Assembly (NCBI RefSeq): GCF_937874145.1
Contig: NZ_CALNBI010000433.1
Location: 1 to 64,000 of the forward strand
Source of the DNA: an uncultured Chitinophaga sp.
GTDB lineage: Bacteria > Bacteroidota > Bacteroidia > Chitinophagales > Chitinophagaceae
DNA: 64,000 nucleotides
Direction: 5' to 3'
The notes beneath the pieces were generated by a model, which searched no databases, was not told where the DNA came from, and saw only the letters and a program-made list of their open reading frames with translations. Both the position numbers and the translations under genes were made by a program. Numbering within the stretch: the first letter of the stretch is position 1; each line of letters opens with the position of its first letter. Shown in pieces: positions 46,437 to 56,189 of the stretch.

Positions 46437-46590
46437 TCGATTTAGATTTTGTATTGGGCTATCGGAAATACTATTTCATCATAAGTTCAACTAGTGTACA
46501 ATGCTCGATCAGGATTTTGAATTGGGCTGTTGAAATATTATTTCATTATGGGTCAATTAGGCTTACTGCTCGATTTAGATTATTGAATGC
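46437..46590. repeat. Degenerate 65-68 bp tandem repeat, about 2.3 units
   Basis: Units begin with TCGAT..AGATT at 46437, 46505 and 46570. Unit 1 and unit 2 align along ATTTTG(T/A)ATTGGGCT, then GAAATA-N-TATTTCAT, then a purine-rich stretch with TCAA. The palindrome GAAATA-N-TATTTC is perfect in both units (46465-46477 and 46532-46544), 67 bp apart. The third unit is truncated after the head. It is a possible operator array for susC1. Confidence 0.7.
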
Positions 46591-46750
46591 TTCCGCTTGC
46601 TGCAATAAAAGTAAATTACTGAAAAAAGGAATATTACGATCAATGAGATATAATGAGTACTTACGGAATTCCCATCAAACAGTTTGAATATCAATTCATA
46701 GAGTTAAATAATAAATGTGTTTAAGCCGACAAAATACTGGAATAATGAAA

Positions 46751-46782
46751 TAGCCCGGAAAAGCGTGTATGCTTCCGGGCTA
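46751..46782 (-). terminator. Probable terminator of the susC2-susD2 unit
   Basis: TAGCCCGGAA (46751-46760) / TTCCGGGCTA (46773-46782) form a 10-bp stem, followed on the minus strand by TTTCATTATT. It lies 35 nt after the susD2 stop. Confidence 0.7.
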
Positions 46783-46817
46783 TAGTGTCCGATCAATTAT
46801 CATTACCCCAGCGGGCA

Positions 46818-48215
46818 TTATTCATACAAAGGGTGCTGCCCGATATTTTTATTCGCCTGCAATTCCGCAAGCGGTATCGGCATAAAATAATTTCTTCGCG
46901 TATGCAATAAAGTTAAATCGCTTCCTCCTATCGCAATGATATCAGCCGGCAGGCGTACAATATCTTTTTTCCAACGGCGGAGGTCAAAATAACGATGGCC
47001 CTCGAACGCCAGCTCACGGAAACGCTCTTCTTCAATGGCAGTCATCGCCTGTGCCGTTGTGCTGAACGAATTGTGCACATAATTGCTGATACGCCGGCTG
47101 CGCAATGCCTGCATATCATCATTTGCCGAAGCGATATCCGGCCCCGCCTTGCGCGCCTGCGCCTCCGCATGGATCAGGTACATCTCCGACACGCGGAAAA
47201 GCTTTATATCCGTCAGGTTGTAATTCGCAGGCTGCCCGCCGGCATATTTCGTTACCGCCCAGCGCGTACCCGCAGGCGATGCATCCAGGTCTGCTATCCA
47301 GGAATGAAAACGGACATCGTTCACCGCATCAAACGCCCCGATCAATTTGAAAGATGGCGCAAGCAATACCATGCCGCCCGCGAGCCTGTAAAATGCGCCA
47401 AAACGCTCGTCTGCCGGTTCGCGCTTCAGTTTCCAGATTACCTCGTTACTCTGCGCATCCGTCCAGATTTCCGGGAACTGCGCGGCGGTTGCCAACGGCA
47501 TTGCGCCGATCACTTCCTGCGAAGCGGCAATGGCGGCCGCCCAGTCCTGCTGGTATAAAGCCGTTCTGGCTTCTATCGCCAGCACCGCCAGCCGCGTAAT
47601 CCGCGTTGCACTGCTCCAGGATGCCGGGATGAGCGCTTTTGCATCGCCCAGGTCTTTTCGGATCTGCGCAAACACCTCTCCTGTTGTATTTCGCGCAGGT
47701 TGGCCGGCCTGCGAAACCGTCATAATGGGTACGCCTGCGGAATCCGCCGCATAATCCACTGCATAATGCCGCAGCAGTTCGAGGTGGCAATAAGCACGAA
47801 TGGCCAGCAACTCCCCTTTCAAACGATTCTTCCTTTCCACATCCGGCAATTCAGCATGAATGCCGTCGATAACGGCAAGGATACGATTCGCGCGGTCGAT
47901 CGCCTGGTAATTGCCCTGCCATGCCGGCACCACGTTCGGCGTGGAGGCATCCTGCCGCCATTCGAATACCTGCACACCGTCGTTGCCGGTGTTTTCAAGC
48001 GGCATCATATTTTCATCCGAAATGAGGGAACTTATCTTTATCGACTGCCCGTTTAACGCCGCATACGCGCCGAGAACGCCCGTATTCACGTCGTCCACAT
48101 CCCGGAACGCAACGGATGCGTCTTTAACACCGGCCGGCTTCACGTCCAGGTCCCCCAGGCAGGAAGCCGCCATCATCCAGGCTGCGAGCAAACTATATCT
48201 AAACATTAATTTCAT
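46818..48215 (-). CDS. SusD/RagB-family lipoprotein (pair 2)
   Basis: This 465-aa protein has a lipobox AASC (Cys19). SusD landmarks include GELLAIRAYCHLELLRHYAVD, KLFRVSEMYLIHAEAQAR and the C-terminal EERFRELAFEGHRYFDLRRW. It starts 14 nt after susC2 and ends before its own terminator. It is much diverged from the pair-1 and pair-3 SusD proteins, so the three pairs are unlikely to be recent duplications and probably bind different ligands. Confidence 0.94.
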   Translation of the reverse strand: MKLMFRYSLLAAWMMAASCLGDLDVKPAGVKDASVAFRDVDDVNTGVLGAYAALNGQSIKISSLISDENMMPLENTGNDGVQVFEWRQDASTPNVVPAWQGNYQAIDRANRILAVIDGIHAELPDVERKNRLKGELLAIRAYCHLELLRHYAVDYAADSAGVPIMTVSQAGQPARNTTGEVFAQIRKDLGDAKALIPASWSSATRITRLAVLAIEARTALYQQDWAAAIAASQEVIGAMPLATAAQFPEIWTDAQSNEVIWKLKREPADERFGAFYRLAGGMVLLAPSFKLIGAFDAVNDVRFHSWIADLDASPAGTRWAVTKYAGGQPANYNLTDIKLFRVSEMYLIHAEAQARKAGPDIASANDDMQALRSRRISNYVHNSFSTTAQAMTAIEEERFRELAFEGHRYFDLRRWKKDIVRLPADIIAIGGSDLTLLHTRRNYFMPIPLAELQANKNIGQHPLYE

Positions 48216-48229
48216 CGGTCATTATTTAA

Positions 48230-51079
48230 TCAGAACTGGATACAAACACCCGCTACCAGCGTGCGCGGCGACGGATACTCGAAAAATGCATTGGCGTTAT
48301 TGTCTTCCGGATCAAATCCATTCCATTTCGTAAAAGTGAGCAGGTTCTGCCCCTGCACATACACCATCGCACCCTTCACCACCTTCAGCGGCGCAAGGCA
48401 ATGCTCCGGCAGGGAATACGCGATCTGAACATTGCGCAACCGCAGGAACGATGCGTCCTGGATATGGGCGGACGAGAAAGTACGCGGACTGGTGATCGAT
48501 GCTTCATTCGCACCGTCTCCCGGCTGGCGCCAGCGCTCCAGCCATCTTACCGACTGGTTGCTGAAGATGTTCCCGTTATTGTTCAGCGTGTAATAATCCA
48601 TCGCGTTATAACGGTTGTAGCCGGATACGTAAGAGAAAAGCACATCGGCCGTCCAGCTCTTGTAACGCAGGCCGGTAGTAATGCCGCCGTAAATCTGGGG
48701 ATCGTTGGAGCCGTAGCCGGCCACGCTCATGGAAGTAATGTTATAATTCTCCGTTTTGTTGCCGCTGCGGTCGTAGTAAAGCGCCTGCCCGGTCTGAGGG
48801 TCTACCCCGGCGTATTTTACGATGTAATGCGCGTTCACGGGAAGCCCCTCGCGGATGAGGAAAGTGCTTTTCTGATATTCGTTGGCGCCGCCGAGGCTGG
48901 TAACGCGGTTACGGTTATACGTAAAGTTGGCGCCGGCCGTCCAGGTCAGGTTTTTCGCGCGGATGATATCGCCGTTCAGGTCCAGCTCCACGCCGCGGTT
49001 GCGGATATTGCCGGCATTGATGCTGCGGGAAGTGAAACCGCTGGTCATCGACAGCTGTTCGTCCAGGAAGAAGCCTTTCGTAGCACGGTTGTAGAAATCG
49101 GCCACAAGGCGCAGGCGGTTGTCGAAGAAAGCCAGGTCGAGCCCCGCGTTCAGCATTTCTGTTTTCTCCCATTCGTAATCCGGGTTGCCGATGGCGGCGG
49201 GTGCGATGCCCGGCTGCCCGTCGTAGCGGGAAGGACCGTACCCAGATGCATAGGCGAAATACTGTGCCGGGGGCGCTGCGGAAGTACCGTAGCTGGCCCG
49301 GACGCGCAGGGTGTTGATCCAGCTTACGTTCTCCAGCCAGGGCAGGTCATACCCGGCGCCGACGGAGTAAAACGGCTGCCAGCGGTTCCTGGAAGGCAAC
49401 GTCGACGAGCCGTCGTAACGATAGCTAAGGTTGAGGCTGAAGCGCTCGTCCAGCAGGTAGCGCACAAGCCCCACCCAGGAAGCCAACGCCCTGCCGGTCC
49501 GGTTACCGCCCACCTGCGGAATGAACCCGTTGATGGGAGATCCCGGCGTGGTGGCCGACAGCGTGCCGTCGAGCCCCGGCGTAAGCCCAAAACCCGTGGC
49601 TTTGAGATCCGACCATTTCAGCCGGTTGAATTCATAAAACCCGGCCACCACGAGGCGATGGCGCTCATGCAGCAATTTATCGTAAGTGATGCCTGCGGAA
49701 GATGTGAACTGGAAGAAGCGGGACATCATTTCCGAATGGCTCCCCTGCCCGCCCGCGGCGGCTCTCCCTGCATTGGAACCGGGCGCGGCGGAACGGATCT
49801 CGTTATTCTCCCTGAAATCCAGTCCCATATTGAAAGTGGCGTACAGCCAGTCGTTCACCTGGTACCGGAGCGCGGAGCTGAGCAAGCCTTTCAGTTGGTT
49901 CACGCGGTTGGTCGTAGTTTCCATCCGCTCCAGCGCGTCGGAACCCTCGCGGGTGTCGAACGTTCCGCCGAAATTGGATTTGTTGCCGCTATGCACGAGC
50001 ACGCCGTTAATATAAGGCTGCTCATACGGCAGGGCATAATATATGGAGGCAAAGGGATTGGCGACGGAAGACGTTGCCTCGCCTTCAATGAGGTCGCTGC
50101 CGGTATAGCCAACGGCGGTATTGACGGACAGGCGCAGTTTTTTGCCAGTCGCGTCGAGGTTGGTGCGGAAGGTATAGCGGTCGAGGCCCGAGCGGTAGGC
50201 GATACCCTGCTGCGACAGGTAGCTGGCGGAGGAGTAGAACCTTACTTTATCGGTACCGCCGCTGGCGGATAATTCGTATTCATGGAAGGGCGCCGCATCG
50301 CGGAGGAAGTAATCCATCCAGTCGGTCTGAATATGGCCCAGGCTGTCGAGGATGGCTGCGTTGCGGGCCTTGGCGCTGGCGGGCAGGCCGGCGTTCGCGG
50401 GATTGGCGGCGGAGAAGATCCATCCCGCACCGATCGTTCTGCCAGTTTCTTTCCCCACTTCTTCTTCAAACTGCAATCTTTCCTTCGTGTTCATCATATC
50501 GAAGCGGCGGCGCGAAGCCTGCGAAATACCGTGACGGGTATTGAAAGAGAAGCGCACTTCGCCCTGCTGCCCCCTGCGGGTGGTGATGAGCACTACGCCG
50601 TTGGCGCCGCGGGAGCCATAGAGCGCCGTGGCGTTCGCATCTTTGAGTATACTGACGGATTCGAAGTCCGCCGGGTTCAGCCCCACGAACACGCCGCTTT
50701 CTACGGCGATGCCGTCTACGATGTACAAAGGCGCAGATGCGTTCATATCGGAGAGGTCTGCATTGGTGGCGGTGCCCCTGATCACCATGCGGGCGCCTGC
50801 GCCGGGTTGCCCGCTCCCTGCCGCCACGTACAGTCCGGGCGCGCGGCCCTGCAGCATCTGGTCGAAGGAGGCTATGGGCGCCTGTTGGAATTTATCCCCT
50901 GAAACAGTGGTCACCGCACCCGTGTATTGCTTACGTGTAGCGGTATTGTAACCGGAAATAACGACTTCGTCGAGAAGCCGTTTCGATGGAATAGCTGTGT
51001 CTGGCCGGTTGTCTGATGTCTGTGCAACGCCGGATATGCTGATGGCCGATACCAGCCATAGCGATAGCGTTTTTTTCAT
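48230..51079 (-). CDS. SusC/RagA-family transporter lacking the N-terminal carboxypeptidase-like domain (pair 2)
   Basis: This 949-aa protein has a signal peptide of about 19 residues (ending SGVAQ). The TonB-box region and plug follow almost directly (LLDEVVISGY; ARMVIRGTATNAD; APLYIVDGIA; SILKDANATALYGSRGANGV) and then the barrel. The ~80-residue CarboxypepD_reg-like domain present in pairs 1 and 3 is missing, which explains the shorter length. The LLDEVVISGY stretch is a plausible TonB box. It begins an operon with susD2. A -7-like TATCTTGT about 70 nt upstream is weak. Confidence 0.94.
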   Translation of the reverse strand: MKKTLSLWLVSAISISGVAQTSDNRPDTAIPSKRLLDEVVISGYNTATRKQYTGAVTTVSGDKFQQAPIASFDQMLQGRAPGLYVAAGSGQPGAGARMVIRGTATNADLSDMNASAPLYIVDGIAVESGVFVGLNPADFESVSILKDANATALYGSRGANGVVLITTRRGQQGEVRFSFNTRHGISQASRRRFDMMNTKERLQFEEEVGKETGRTIGAGWIFSAANPANAGLPASAKARNAAILDSLGHIQTDWMDYFLRDAAPFHEYELSASGGTDKVRFYSSASYLSQQGIAYRSGLDRYTFRTNLDATGKKLRLSVNTAVGYTGSDLIEGEATSSVANPFASIYYALPYEQPYINGVLVHSGNKSNFGGTFDTREGSDALERMETTTNRVNQLKGLLSSALRYQVNDWLYATFNMGLDFRENNEIRSAAPGSNAGRAAAGGQGSHSEMMSRFFQFTSSAGITYDKLLHERHRLVVAGFYEFNRLKWSDLKATGFGLTPGLDGTLSATTPGSPINGFIPQVGGNRTGRALASWVGLVRYLLDERFSLNLSYRYDGSSTLPSRNRWQPFYSVGAGYDLPWLENVSWINTLRVRASYGTSAAPPAQYFAYASGYGPSRYDGQPGIAPAAIGNPDYEWEKTEMLNAGLDLAFFDNRLRLVADFYNRATKGFFLDEQLSMTSGFTSRSINAGNIRNRGVELDLNGDIIRAKNLTWTAGANFTYNRNRVTSLGGANEYQKSTFLIREGLPVNAHYIVKYAGVDPQTGQALYYDRSGNKTENYNITSMSVAGYGSNDPQIYGGITTGLRYKSWTADVLFSYVSGYNRYNAMDYYTLNNNGNIFSNQSVRWLERWRQPGDGANEASITSPRTFSSAHIQDASFLRLRNVQIAYSLPEHCLAPLKVVKGAMVYVQGQNLLTFTKWNGFDPEDNNANAFFEYPSPRTLVAGVCIQF

Positions 51080-51210
51080 GAGATTTGCTTTTGTGTCTAA
51101 TGCCCCTAGAGGATGTAACAGTTTACCCCCACAAGATACTGAAATTCAACTGATATCACAGTACACTTAAATGTGATTGGAAATTTGGCGGGATATTATA
51201 TGAAAAAGCA

Positions 51211-51246
51211 AAAAAAAGCCGCTCCCGGAATGGGAGCGGCTTTTTT
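51211..51246 (-). terminator. Intrinsic terminator of the susC3-susD3 unit
   Basis: GCCGCTCCC (51218-51226) / GGGAGCGGC (51232-51240) form a perfect 9-bp stem, with a run of seven T on the minus strand side and T on the other. It lies 20 nt after the susD3 stop and upstream of susC2. Confidence 0.93.
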
Positions 51247-51265
51247 AATTATCGTGCTGCAGGAC

Positions 51266-52723
51266 TTACTCGGCAACGTCCCACCAGAGACGTTGGCTGT
51301 TCGGCCTGTGCTTTACGTTGATGAATTCGCCGTTTGTATTGGCTTCCGTTTCCGGATAAGGCAAACGAACGGGGAACTTGCCGTCGAGGCGTTGCTGTAC
51401 CGACAGGTTGAAGATATCGGGGAAACCGGTACGGCGCCATTCGGTCCAGGCTTCGAAAGTCTGCAAGCCATTCATGGCGTAATATTTCTGCGTAATGATC
51501 GCCTCGATCTGCGCTTCCAGCGTTCCGGGCCATTCGGCATCAGGTGCGTTGGCAATGTAAGCCGCGGCTTCCGAACCGATTTCATTGGCTTCGAAGCTGG
51601 CGGTGATCCCGTTGTTGAAAAGCGTTTGCGCGCTGCCGGCAGTGAACCAGCCGCGGGCGCGGGCTTCCGCCTGCAGGAAATAGCTTTCTGCTTCGGAGAT
51701 CAGCACTACGGGAGCCAAAGCGGAGTTATTATCCGCACCGAGGCCACCGGTAGCGGCGCTGGGGAAGGAATAATCGAAATCCGGGGTATTGCGGAAGTCG
51801 CCCTGCACCCCACCTACGATGGTGTCCTCAACACCGTCCCAGGTTACCTTGGTATAGAGTTGCTCCAGGCGGGGGTCGTTATTCGCTTTCATGGCGTCCA
51901 GGAAAGTGGCGCTGGCTACGAGGTTCTGGGTTCTGCCAAGACCGAGGATTTCGGAGAACAGGGGGTTCTCGTTACCGCCGGAGGTAGCGTACTGGATCGC
52001 AGCGGAGGAGGTCAGCAGCGGTTCATCTGCCAGGGCTTCCACACCCGCCTCGGCACGCGCTTCGTCCACCTCGCTGATGCGGAGATAAGCACGCAGTTTC
52101 AAGGTGTTGGCGAAACGGATCCACTGTTCGATATTACCCTGGAAGATCAGGTCTTCGCTTCCCACCCTGTTGGGGCTGGAAGGATTCAGCATAGAAAGGC
52201 CGCGGTCGAGCCACATGAAAATGCTGTCGTAAACAACTTTCTGCGACTGGTACGGAACGTCCATGCTGGCGCCTTCGTTAAGCGCATCCTTTAAAGGCAC
52301 ATCGCCCCAGGCATCGGTGATCATTTGATAAGTGTAAGCCTTCATCACATAAGCAATAGCTGCATGCTGCGTCAGGCTGCCGGCATTTTCGATCACACGC
52401 TTGTAATCCTGAAGGGCGCCGGCGTACAAAATAGCCCAGGGATTGTTGGTGGTAGAAGGCTGGATGTTATACTGGTCGGTGGTACGGTATTGGCTTGAAA
52501 ACGGGTTTTGCGTCCAATACTGCGACCACAAGCCCCCAATGATACCGAATTGGTTGGAGAGCACGTGCGCGGTAGCAGCCTGCCCGGAAGGCAACAGCAG
52601 CTTTACATCCGCAACTATGGGCTGGTTCGGACTTTCGTTTACATCCAGGAACTTACCGCAGCCCACCGCTGTTACGGCAATCGCAACAGTTAAAGCCACA
52701 TTCTTTATATTCAATTTTCTCAT
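51266..52723 (-). CDS. SusD/RagB-family lipoprotein, SusD-like_2 type (pair 3)
   Basis: This 485-aa protein has a lipobox AVGC (Cys22) and starts KFLDVNESPNQP, the N-terminus typical of the SusD-like_2 branch. The RANTLKLRAYLR-type helix (FANTLKLRAYLRISEV), SEAESYFLQAEARARGWF and the C-terminal LQTFEAWTEWRRTGFPDI confirm it. It starts 21 nt after susC3. This branch is often linked to ligands other than starch-like glycans, but no ligand can be assigned here. Confidence 0.95.
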   Translation of the reverse strand: MRKLNIKNVALTVAIAVTAVGCGKFLDVNESPNQPIVADVKLLLPSGQAATAHVLSNQFGIIGGLWSQYWTQNPFSSQYRTTDQYNIQPSTTNNPWAILYAGALQDYKRVIENAGSLTQHAAIAYVMKAYTYQMITDAWGDVPLKDALNEGASMDVPYQSQKVVYDSIFMWLDRGLSMLNPSSPNRVGSEDLIFQGNIEQWIRFANTLKLRAYLRISEVDEARAEAGVEALADEPLLTSSAAIQYATSGGNENPLFSEILGLGRTQNLVASATFLDAMKANNDPRLEQLYTKVTWDGVEDTIVGGVQGDFRNTPDFDYSFPSAATGGLGADNNSALAPVVLISEAESYFLQAEARARGWFTAGSAQTLFNNGITASFEANEIGSEAAAYIANAPDAEWPGTLEAQIEAIITQKYYAMNGLQTFEAWTEWRRTGFPDIFNLSVQQRLDGKFPVRLPYPETEANTNGEFINVKHRPNSQRLWWDVAE

Positions 52724-52744
52724 TCTTCAAATTTTTAGTAACTG

Positions 52745-55700
52745 TTAAAAACTAACTTTCACGTTGAACCCAAAGTTCCGCAGAGAGGGTTGAGCAGAGA
52801 AGTCCAGGCCTTGTTCGTTAGATGAACCGCCGGAGTTCACTTCAGGATCCACATACTGGTTTTCCTTCGGTATCCACATGAACAGGTTGTTACCAAACAG
52901 CCCTACGGTTACGTCGCTAAAAATTCCTTTGTTCAGCATGCTTTTCGGGAAACGATAGCTCAGGTTTGCTTCGCGCAGTTTAACGAACGAACCATCCAAT
53001 AAGTGCTGTCCCGGAGGTATCAGGTTGGGCCAGTAAGTTTCCATATCGTAGGGTTCCGTATTCGTGATGTATTTATTCGCATCGTTCGGATCTACGATAA
53101 CTGAATTCGGGAACGGATGGGGTACGCGGCCGTTGGTTGTAGTTTCTTTCGAAACACCCACAAAGTCCATCAGGTCCTTCGTCCTGGAATAAAACATACC
53201 GCCCTGTTTGGTGTCGAACAGTAGGCCTAGTGTCCAGTTTTTATACTTGACGTTGGTACCCAGTGAGGCCATGTAATCCGGGTTATACGTTCCGAGATAT
53301 ACAGATGCCGGCGTCAGCAGCGGGAACCCTGAGTTGGGATCAACGATAACTCTTCCATCAGGCGTTTTCTGAATATCCTGGGCATAGAAGGTGCCATAAG
53401 GTTTACCCACTGCCGCTACGATAGACATACCGCCGAAGCCGCCCAGAACGATCTGGTCTACACCAGGCAACAGCGAAAGCACTTCGCTTTTGTTCTTGGT
53501 GTAAGTACCATACAATTCAACGCTCAGGCCGTAAGATGTCTGAATAGGCGTACCGCGCAGGGCAAGTTCCACACCCTTATTCTGAATGGAACCCGCATTC
53601 ACCACTTTGGTAGTGTAACCGCTGGTAGCAGAAATCGGGATGCTCAGGATCTGGTCTTTAGACTTATTCTGATAGTAGGAGAAGTCTACGCTCAGCCTGT
53701 TCTTGAAGAAGCTCATCTCAGTACCCACCTCAAATGCGGTGGTGATCTCCGGTTTCAGGTCGGGGTTCCCGATCCTGTTGGACTGTGCCATGCCCGGAAC
53801 GCCGTTGAGCGGGAAACGCGTGGCGCCGAAAGGCGCGAGGATGTTGGTACGGTCGTAGAAGGTATTCAGCAGATAAGGATCCGCATCATTACCCACCTGC
53901 GCCCAGCTGGCGCGGATCTTACCATATTCAAACCAATCGGAGATGGCTGCATCTTTCATCAGTTCGGTGAATACGAATGATGCGTTCACGCTCGGATAGA
54001 AGAAAGAGCGGTTGTTTTTCGGCAGTGTGGAAGACCAGTCGTTACGCGCAGTAAGACCTAAGAAGAGCAGGCTGCGGTAAGACATGTTGATGTCTGCGTA
54101 CACACCGATGAGGCGGCGACGGGAGAAAGTGTTCACCGCGTCGATCGGGCCATTGGAGTTACCGAAGTTATACCATCCGGGTACTACGAGGCCGCCGGAA
54201 GGGTTGGTTTCAACGTCCGAAACATCGAATTGGCGCTGACGGATGTTATGGCCCAGCAGGATGCTGCCTTTGAAATCGGAGCTGAATTCATGCTCCGCGG
54301 TAATCATAAGGTCGTTCACGATCTCTGCCAGGTTGTAGATTTCCTCCTGGTATTTACCGGCTGCCACCTGGGTGTTTGCCGCCCTGCTGTAGTTTCCGGT
54401 AGTGTTGTCGGCCGGAGCGAAGCTGAATTTCGGGTATTTATACTTACGGCGGTCAGCATACACGTCGACGCCAAGGCGTTCAACAACGTTCAACCATGAC
54501 AGGGGTTTCCAACCTACCTGGAAGTTACCGGTAATACGGTCAACAGCGTTTTCGTTGCGGTAGTTGGCCAGCTGCCAGTAAGGGTTCACGGTGTAAGCAC
54601 CGTAATAGCCATACAAGGGGTTGCCTGCAGCATCGGAGATGTTACCGAAACTGTTGTAGGGATTGCTGAGGTCTTTCAGCGAAGTCAGGGGGATGTCGCG
54701 GGGCATCTGGATAACGGAGTTCCATACAGAACCGTCGCCCTGGCCGCCCTGCACCATGTTCGATTTGATTTTCGCGTAGTTGAAGTTTACGCTGGTCGAC
54801 AGGTTGTGCGCGAGCTCGGCAGAACCGTTGAAACGCACGTTGTACCTGTTGTACGTGTCGGTATGGCCCGGCATTACCCCATCGGAATTCAGTGAATTGA
54901 GCGACAGGAAGTATGTCGATTTTTCACCGGCTCCGGAAAGCGCCAGGTTGTTGTTGGTAGCCATACCCATGTCGAAGAAGTTCTTTACGTTGTCTTCAAT
55001 GGCGGAGTAAGGCTTTTCCTGGCGAACGCCGTTGATTTCCTGTCCCCAGGGTTGCATCTGGCCGTTAAAGGGCGCGCCCCAGCTCCAGTTCTCCTTGGGG
55101 TCATTAATGTAACCGCCGGCACCGTCGGAATAACCCTGACCGAATTCGTTCTGGTACTCGGGGATTTTCAGGATGGTAGAGAAAGTGTTTGCCGTATTGA
55201 ACGAAACGTTCATTTTAGACTGGCCTTTCTTACCGGATTTTGTGGTGATGATCAAGGCACCGTTAGACGCACGCGAGCCGTACAGCGCGGCTGCCGCGGG
55301 GCCTTTCAGGATGTTTACGGACTCGATGTCGTCCGGCGAGATGTCGTTACCGCGGTTACCGAAATCTACGGAAGAACGGCTGTCGCCGCCGCCCATCAGG
55401 CCGCTGTTGTCGATGGGTACGCCATCTACTACGAGCAGTGCCTGGTTGTTACCGGAGATGGAAGAACCACCACGGAGTACGATACGGGTTGAGCTACCGG
55501 GAGCGGATGCAGTACCGGAAATGTTCAGACCGGGTACTTTACCGGTAAGGCCATTCAGCGCACTTACGCTCTGGCCTTTGGTCAGCTCTTCCGCCTTTAC
55601 GGTCGGCGCAGCGAAACCGAGAGAACGCTTTTCTCTCCTGATGGCCTGGGCCGTAACAACAGTTTCTGTGAGATTCGTAACGTCTGCGGTAAGTACAACG

Positions 55701-55981
55701 TTAACTGTGGGGCCGGAGATTTTGGCCTCCTGATCGCGCATTCCAATGAATTTTACCACCAGCGCGTCTACACCATCGGGGACATTCAGTGAATAATCAC
55801 CTTCTACGTTAGTAACGGTTCCGATATTCGTGCCTTTTGCGATAATAGTGGCACCGATGATCGGGGTTCCGTCTTCTGCCGCCGTCACCTTCCCTTTAAT
55901 GGTTCGGCTCTGCGCCATTACCTGTCCCGATAGGCATACCAGGATCAGGAAAAGTGCGGTTAGACCTTTCCTCATAAGCAT
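52745..55981 (-). CDS. SusC/RagA-family TonB-dependent transporter (pair 3)
   Basis: This 1078-aa protein has a signal peptide ending GQVMAQ. A CarboxypepD_reg-like domain follows (about 25-105: IKGKVTAAEDGTPIIGATI), then a plug (RIVLRGGSSISGNNQALLVVDG; NILKGPAAAALYGSRASNGAL) and a large barrel ending FNVKVSF. Two starts two codons apart are possible (55981 and 55975). The promoter upstream has an exact -7 box and a TTG 23 nt before it. It lies immediately downstream of the 61-aa ORF and transposase-like gene. Confidence 0.95.
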   Translation of the reverse strand: MLMRKGLTALFLILVCLSGQVMAQSRTIKGKVTAAEDGTPIIGATIIAKGTNIGTVTNVEGDYSLNVPDGVDALVVKFIGMRDQEAKISGPTVNVVLTADVTNLTETVVTAQAIRREKRSLGFAAPTVKAEELTKGQSVSALNGLTGKVPGLNISGTASAPGSSTRIVLRGGSSISGNNQALLVVDGVPIDNSGLMGGGDSRSSVDFGNRGNDISPDDIESVNILKGPAAAALYGSRASNGALIITTKSGKKGQSKMNVSFNTANTFSTILKIPEYQNEFGQGYSDGAGGYINDPKENWSWGAPFNGQMQPWGQEINGVRQEKPYSAIEDNVKNFFDMGMATNNNLALSGAGEKSTYFLSLNSLNSDGVMPGHTDTYNRYNVRFNGSAELAHNLSTSVNFNYAKIKSNMVQGGQGDGSVWNSVIQMPRDIPLTSLKDLSNPYNSFGNISDAAGNPLYGYYGAYTVNPYWQLANYRNENAVDRITGNFQVGWKPLSWLNVVERLGVDVYADRRKYKYPKFSFAPADNTTGNYSRAANTQVAAGKYQEEIYNLAEIVNDLMITAEHEFSSDFKGSILLGHNIRQRQFDVSDVETNPSGGLVVPGWYNFGNSNGPIDAVNTFSRRRLIGVYADINMSYRSLLFLGLTARNDWSSTLPKNNRSFFYPSVNASFVFTELMKDAAISDWFEYGKIRASWAQVGNDADPYLLNTFYDRTNILAPFGATRFPLNGVPGMAQSNRIGNPDLKPEITTAFEVGTEMSFFKNRLSVDFSYYQNKSKDQILSIPISATSGYTTKVVNAGSIQNKGVELALRGTPIQTSYGLSVELYGTYTKNKSEVLSLLPGVDQIVLGGFGGMSIVAAVGKPYGTFYAQDIQKTPDGRVIVDPNSGFPLLTPASVYLGTYNPDYMASLGTNVKYKNWTLGLLFDTKQGGMFYSRTKDLMDFVGVSKETTTNGRVPHPFPNSVIVDPNDANKYITNTEPYDMETYWPNLIPPGQHLLDGSFVKLREANLSYRFPKSMLNKGIFSDVTVGLFGNNLFMWIPKENQYVDPEVNSGGSSNEQGLDFSAQPSLRNFGFNVKVSF

Positions 55982-56011
55982 AATTTAGTTGTTTAACAGA
56001 ATTTTAACAGA

Positions 56012-56045
56012 CAAATATAAATTACTTAACTCTTTTGTAACGCAA
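56012..56045 (-). promoter_or_regulatory. Promoter of susC3 (TTG-N23-TATATTTG)
   Basis: The exact -7 box TATATTTG is at 56012-56019, and TTG at 56043-56045 is spaced by 23 nt, inside the Bacteroidota range. It lies 30 nt before the first possible ATG. Confidence 0.7.
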
Positions 56046-56189
56046 TTGGTTTGTAATTTTTTTGGTGGGGACATACATATTTTTTTGGTGAATACTTTTT
56101 TTTCCTGATAAGTTGAAAGAGTACAATAAGAAGAAAGTATATGGATATGTCGCCCGCATCCCTTGTCCCGGCTGGGTTATGACCAGGTA

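Larger units (their letters stand above)
46376..46817. other. A+T-rich intergenic region upstream of susC1
   Basis: This 442-nt stretch is without a supported gene. It holds a degenerate tandem repeat (about 46437-46590) and the terminator of susD2 (46751-46782). A 99-codon open frame spans the repeats but looks non-coding. Near susC1 the box TTCATTTG (one mismatch to TAnnTTTG) is a possible -7 element. Confidence 0.6.

Noticed and set aside
46388..46687. 99-codon plus-strand open frame over the susC1 upstream repeats
   Set aside because: Repeat units are shifted in frame relative to each other (68 and 65 bp apart), so the repeats do not encode a repeated peptide.
48401..50272. 623-codon open frame antisense to susC2
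   Set aside because: Complement of an unambiguous SusC gene; no conserved motif.
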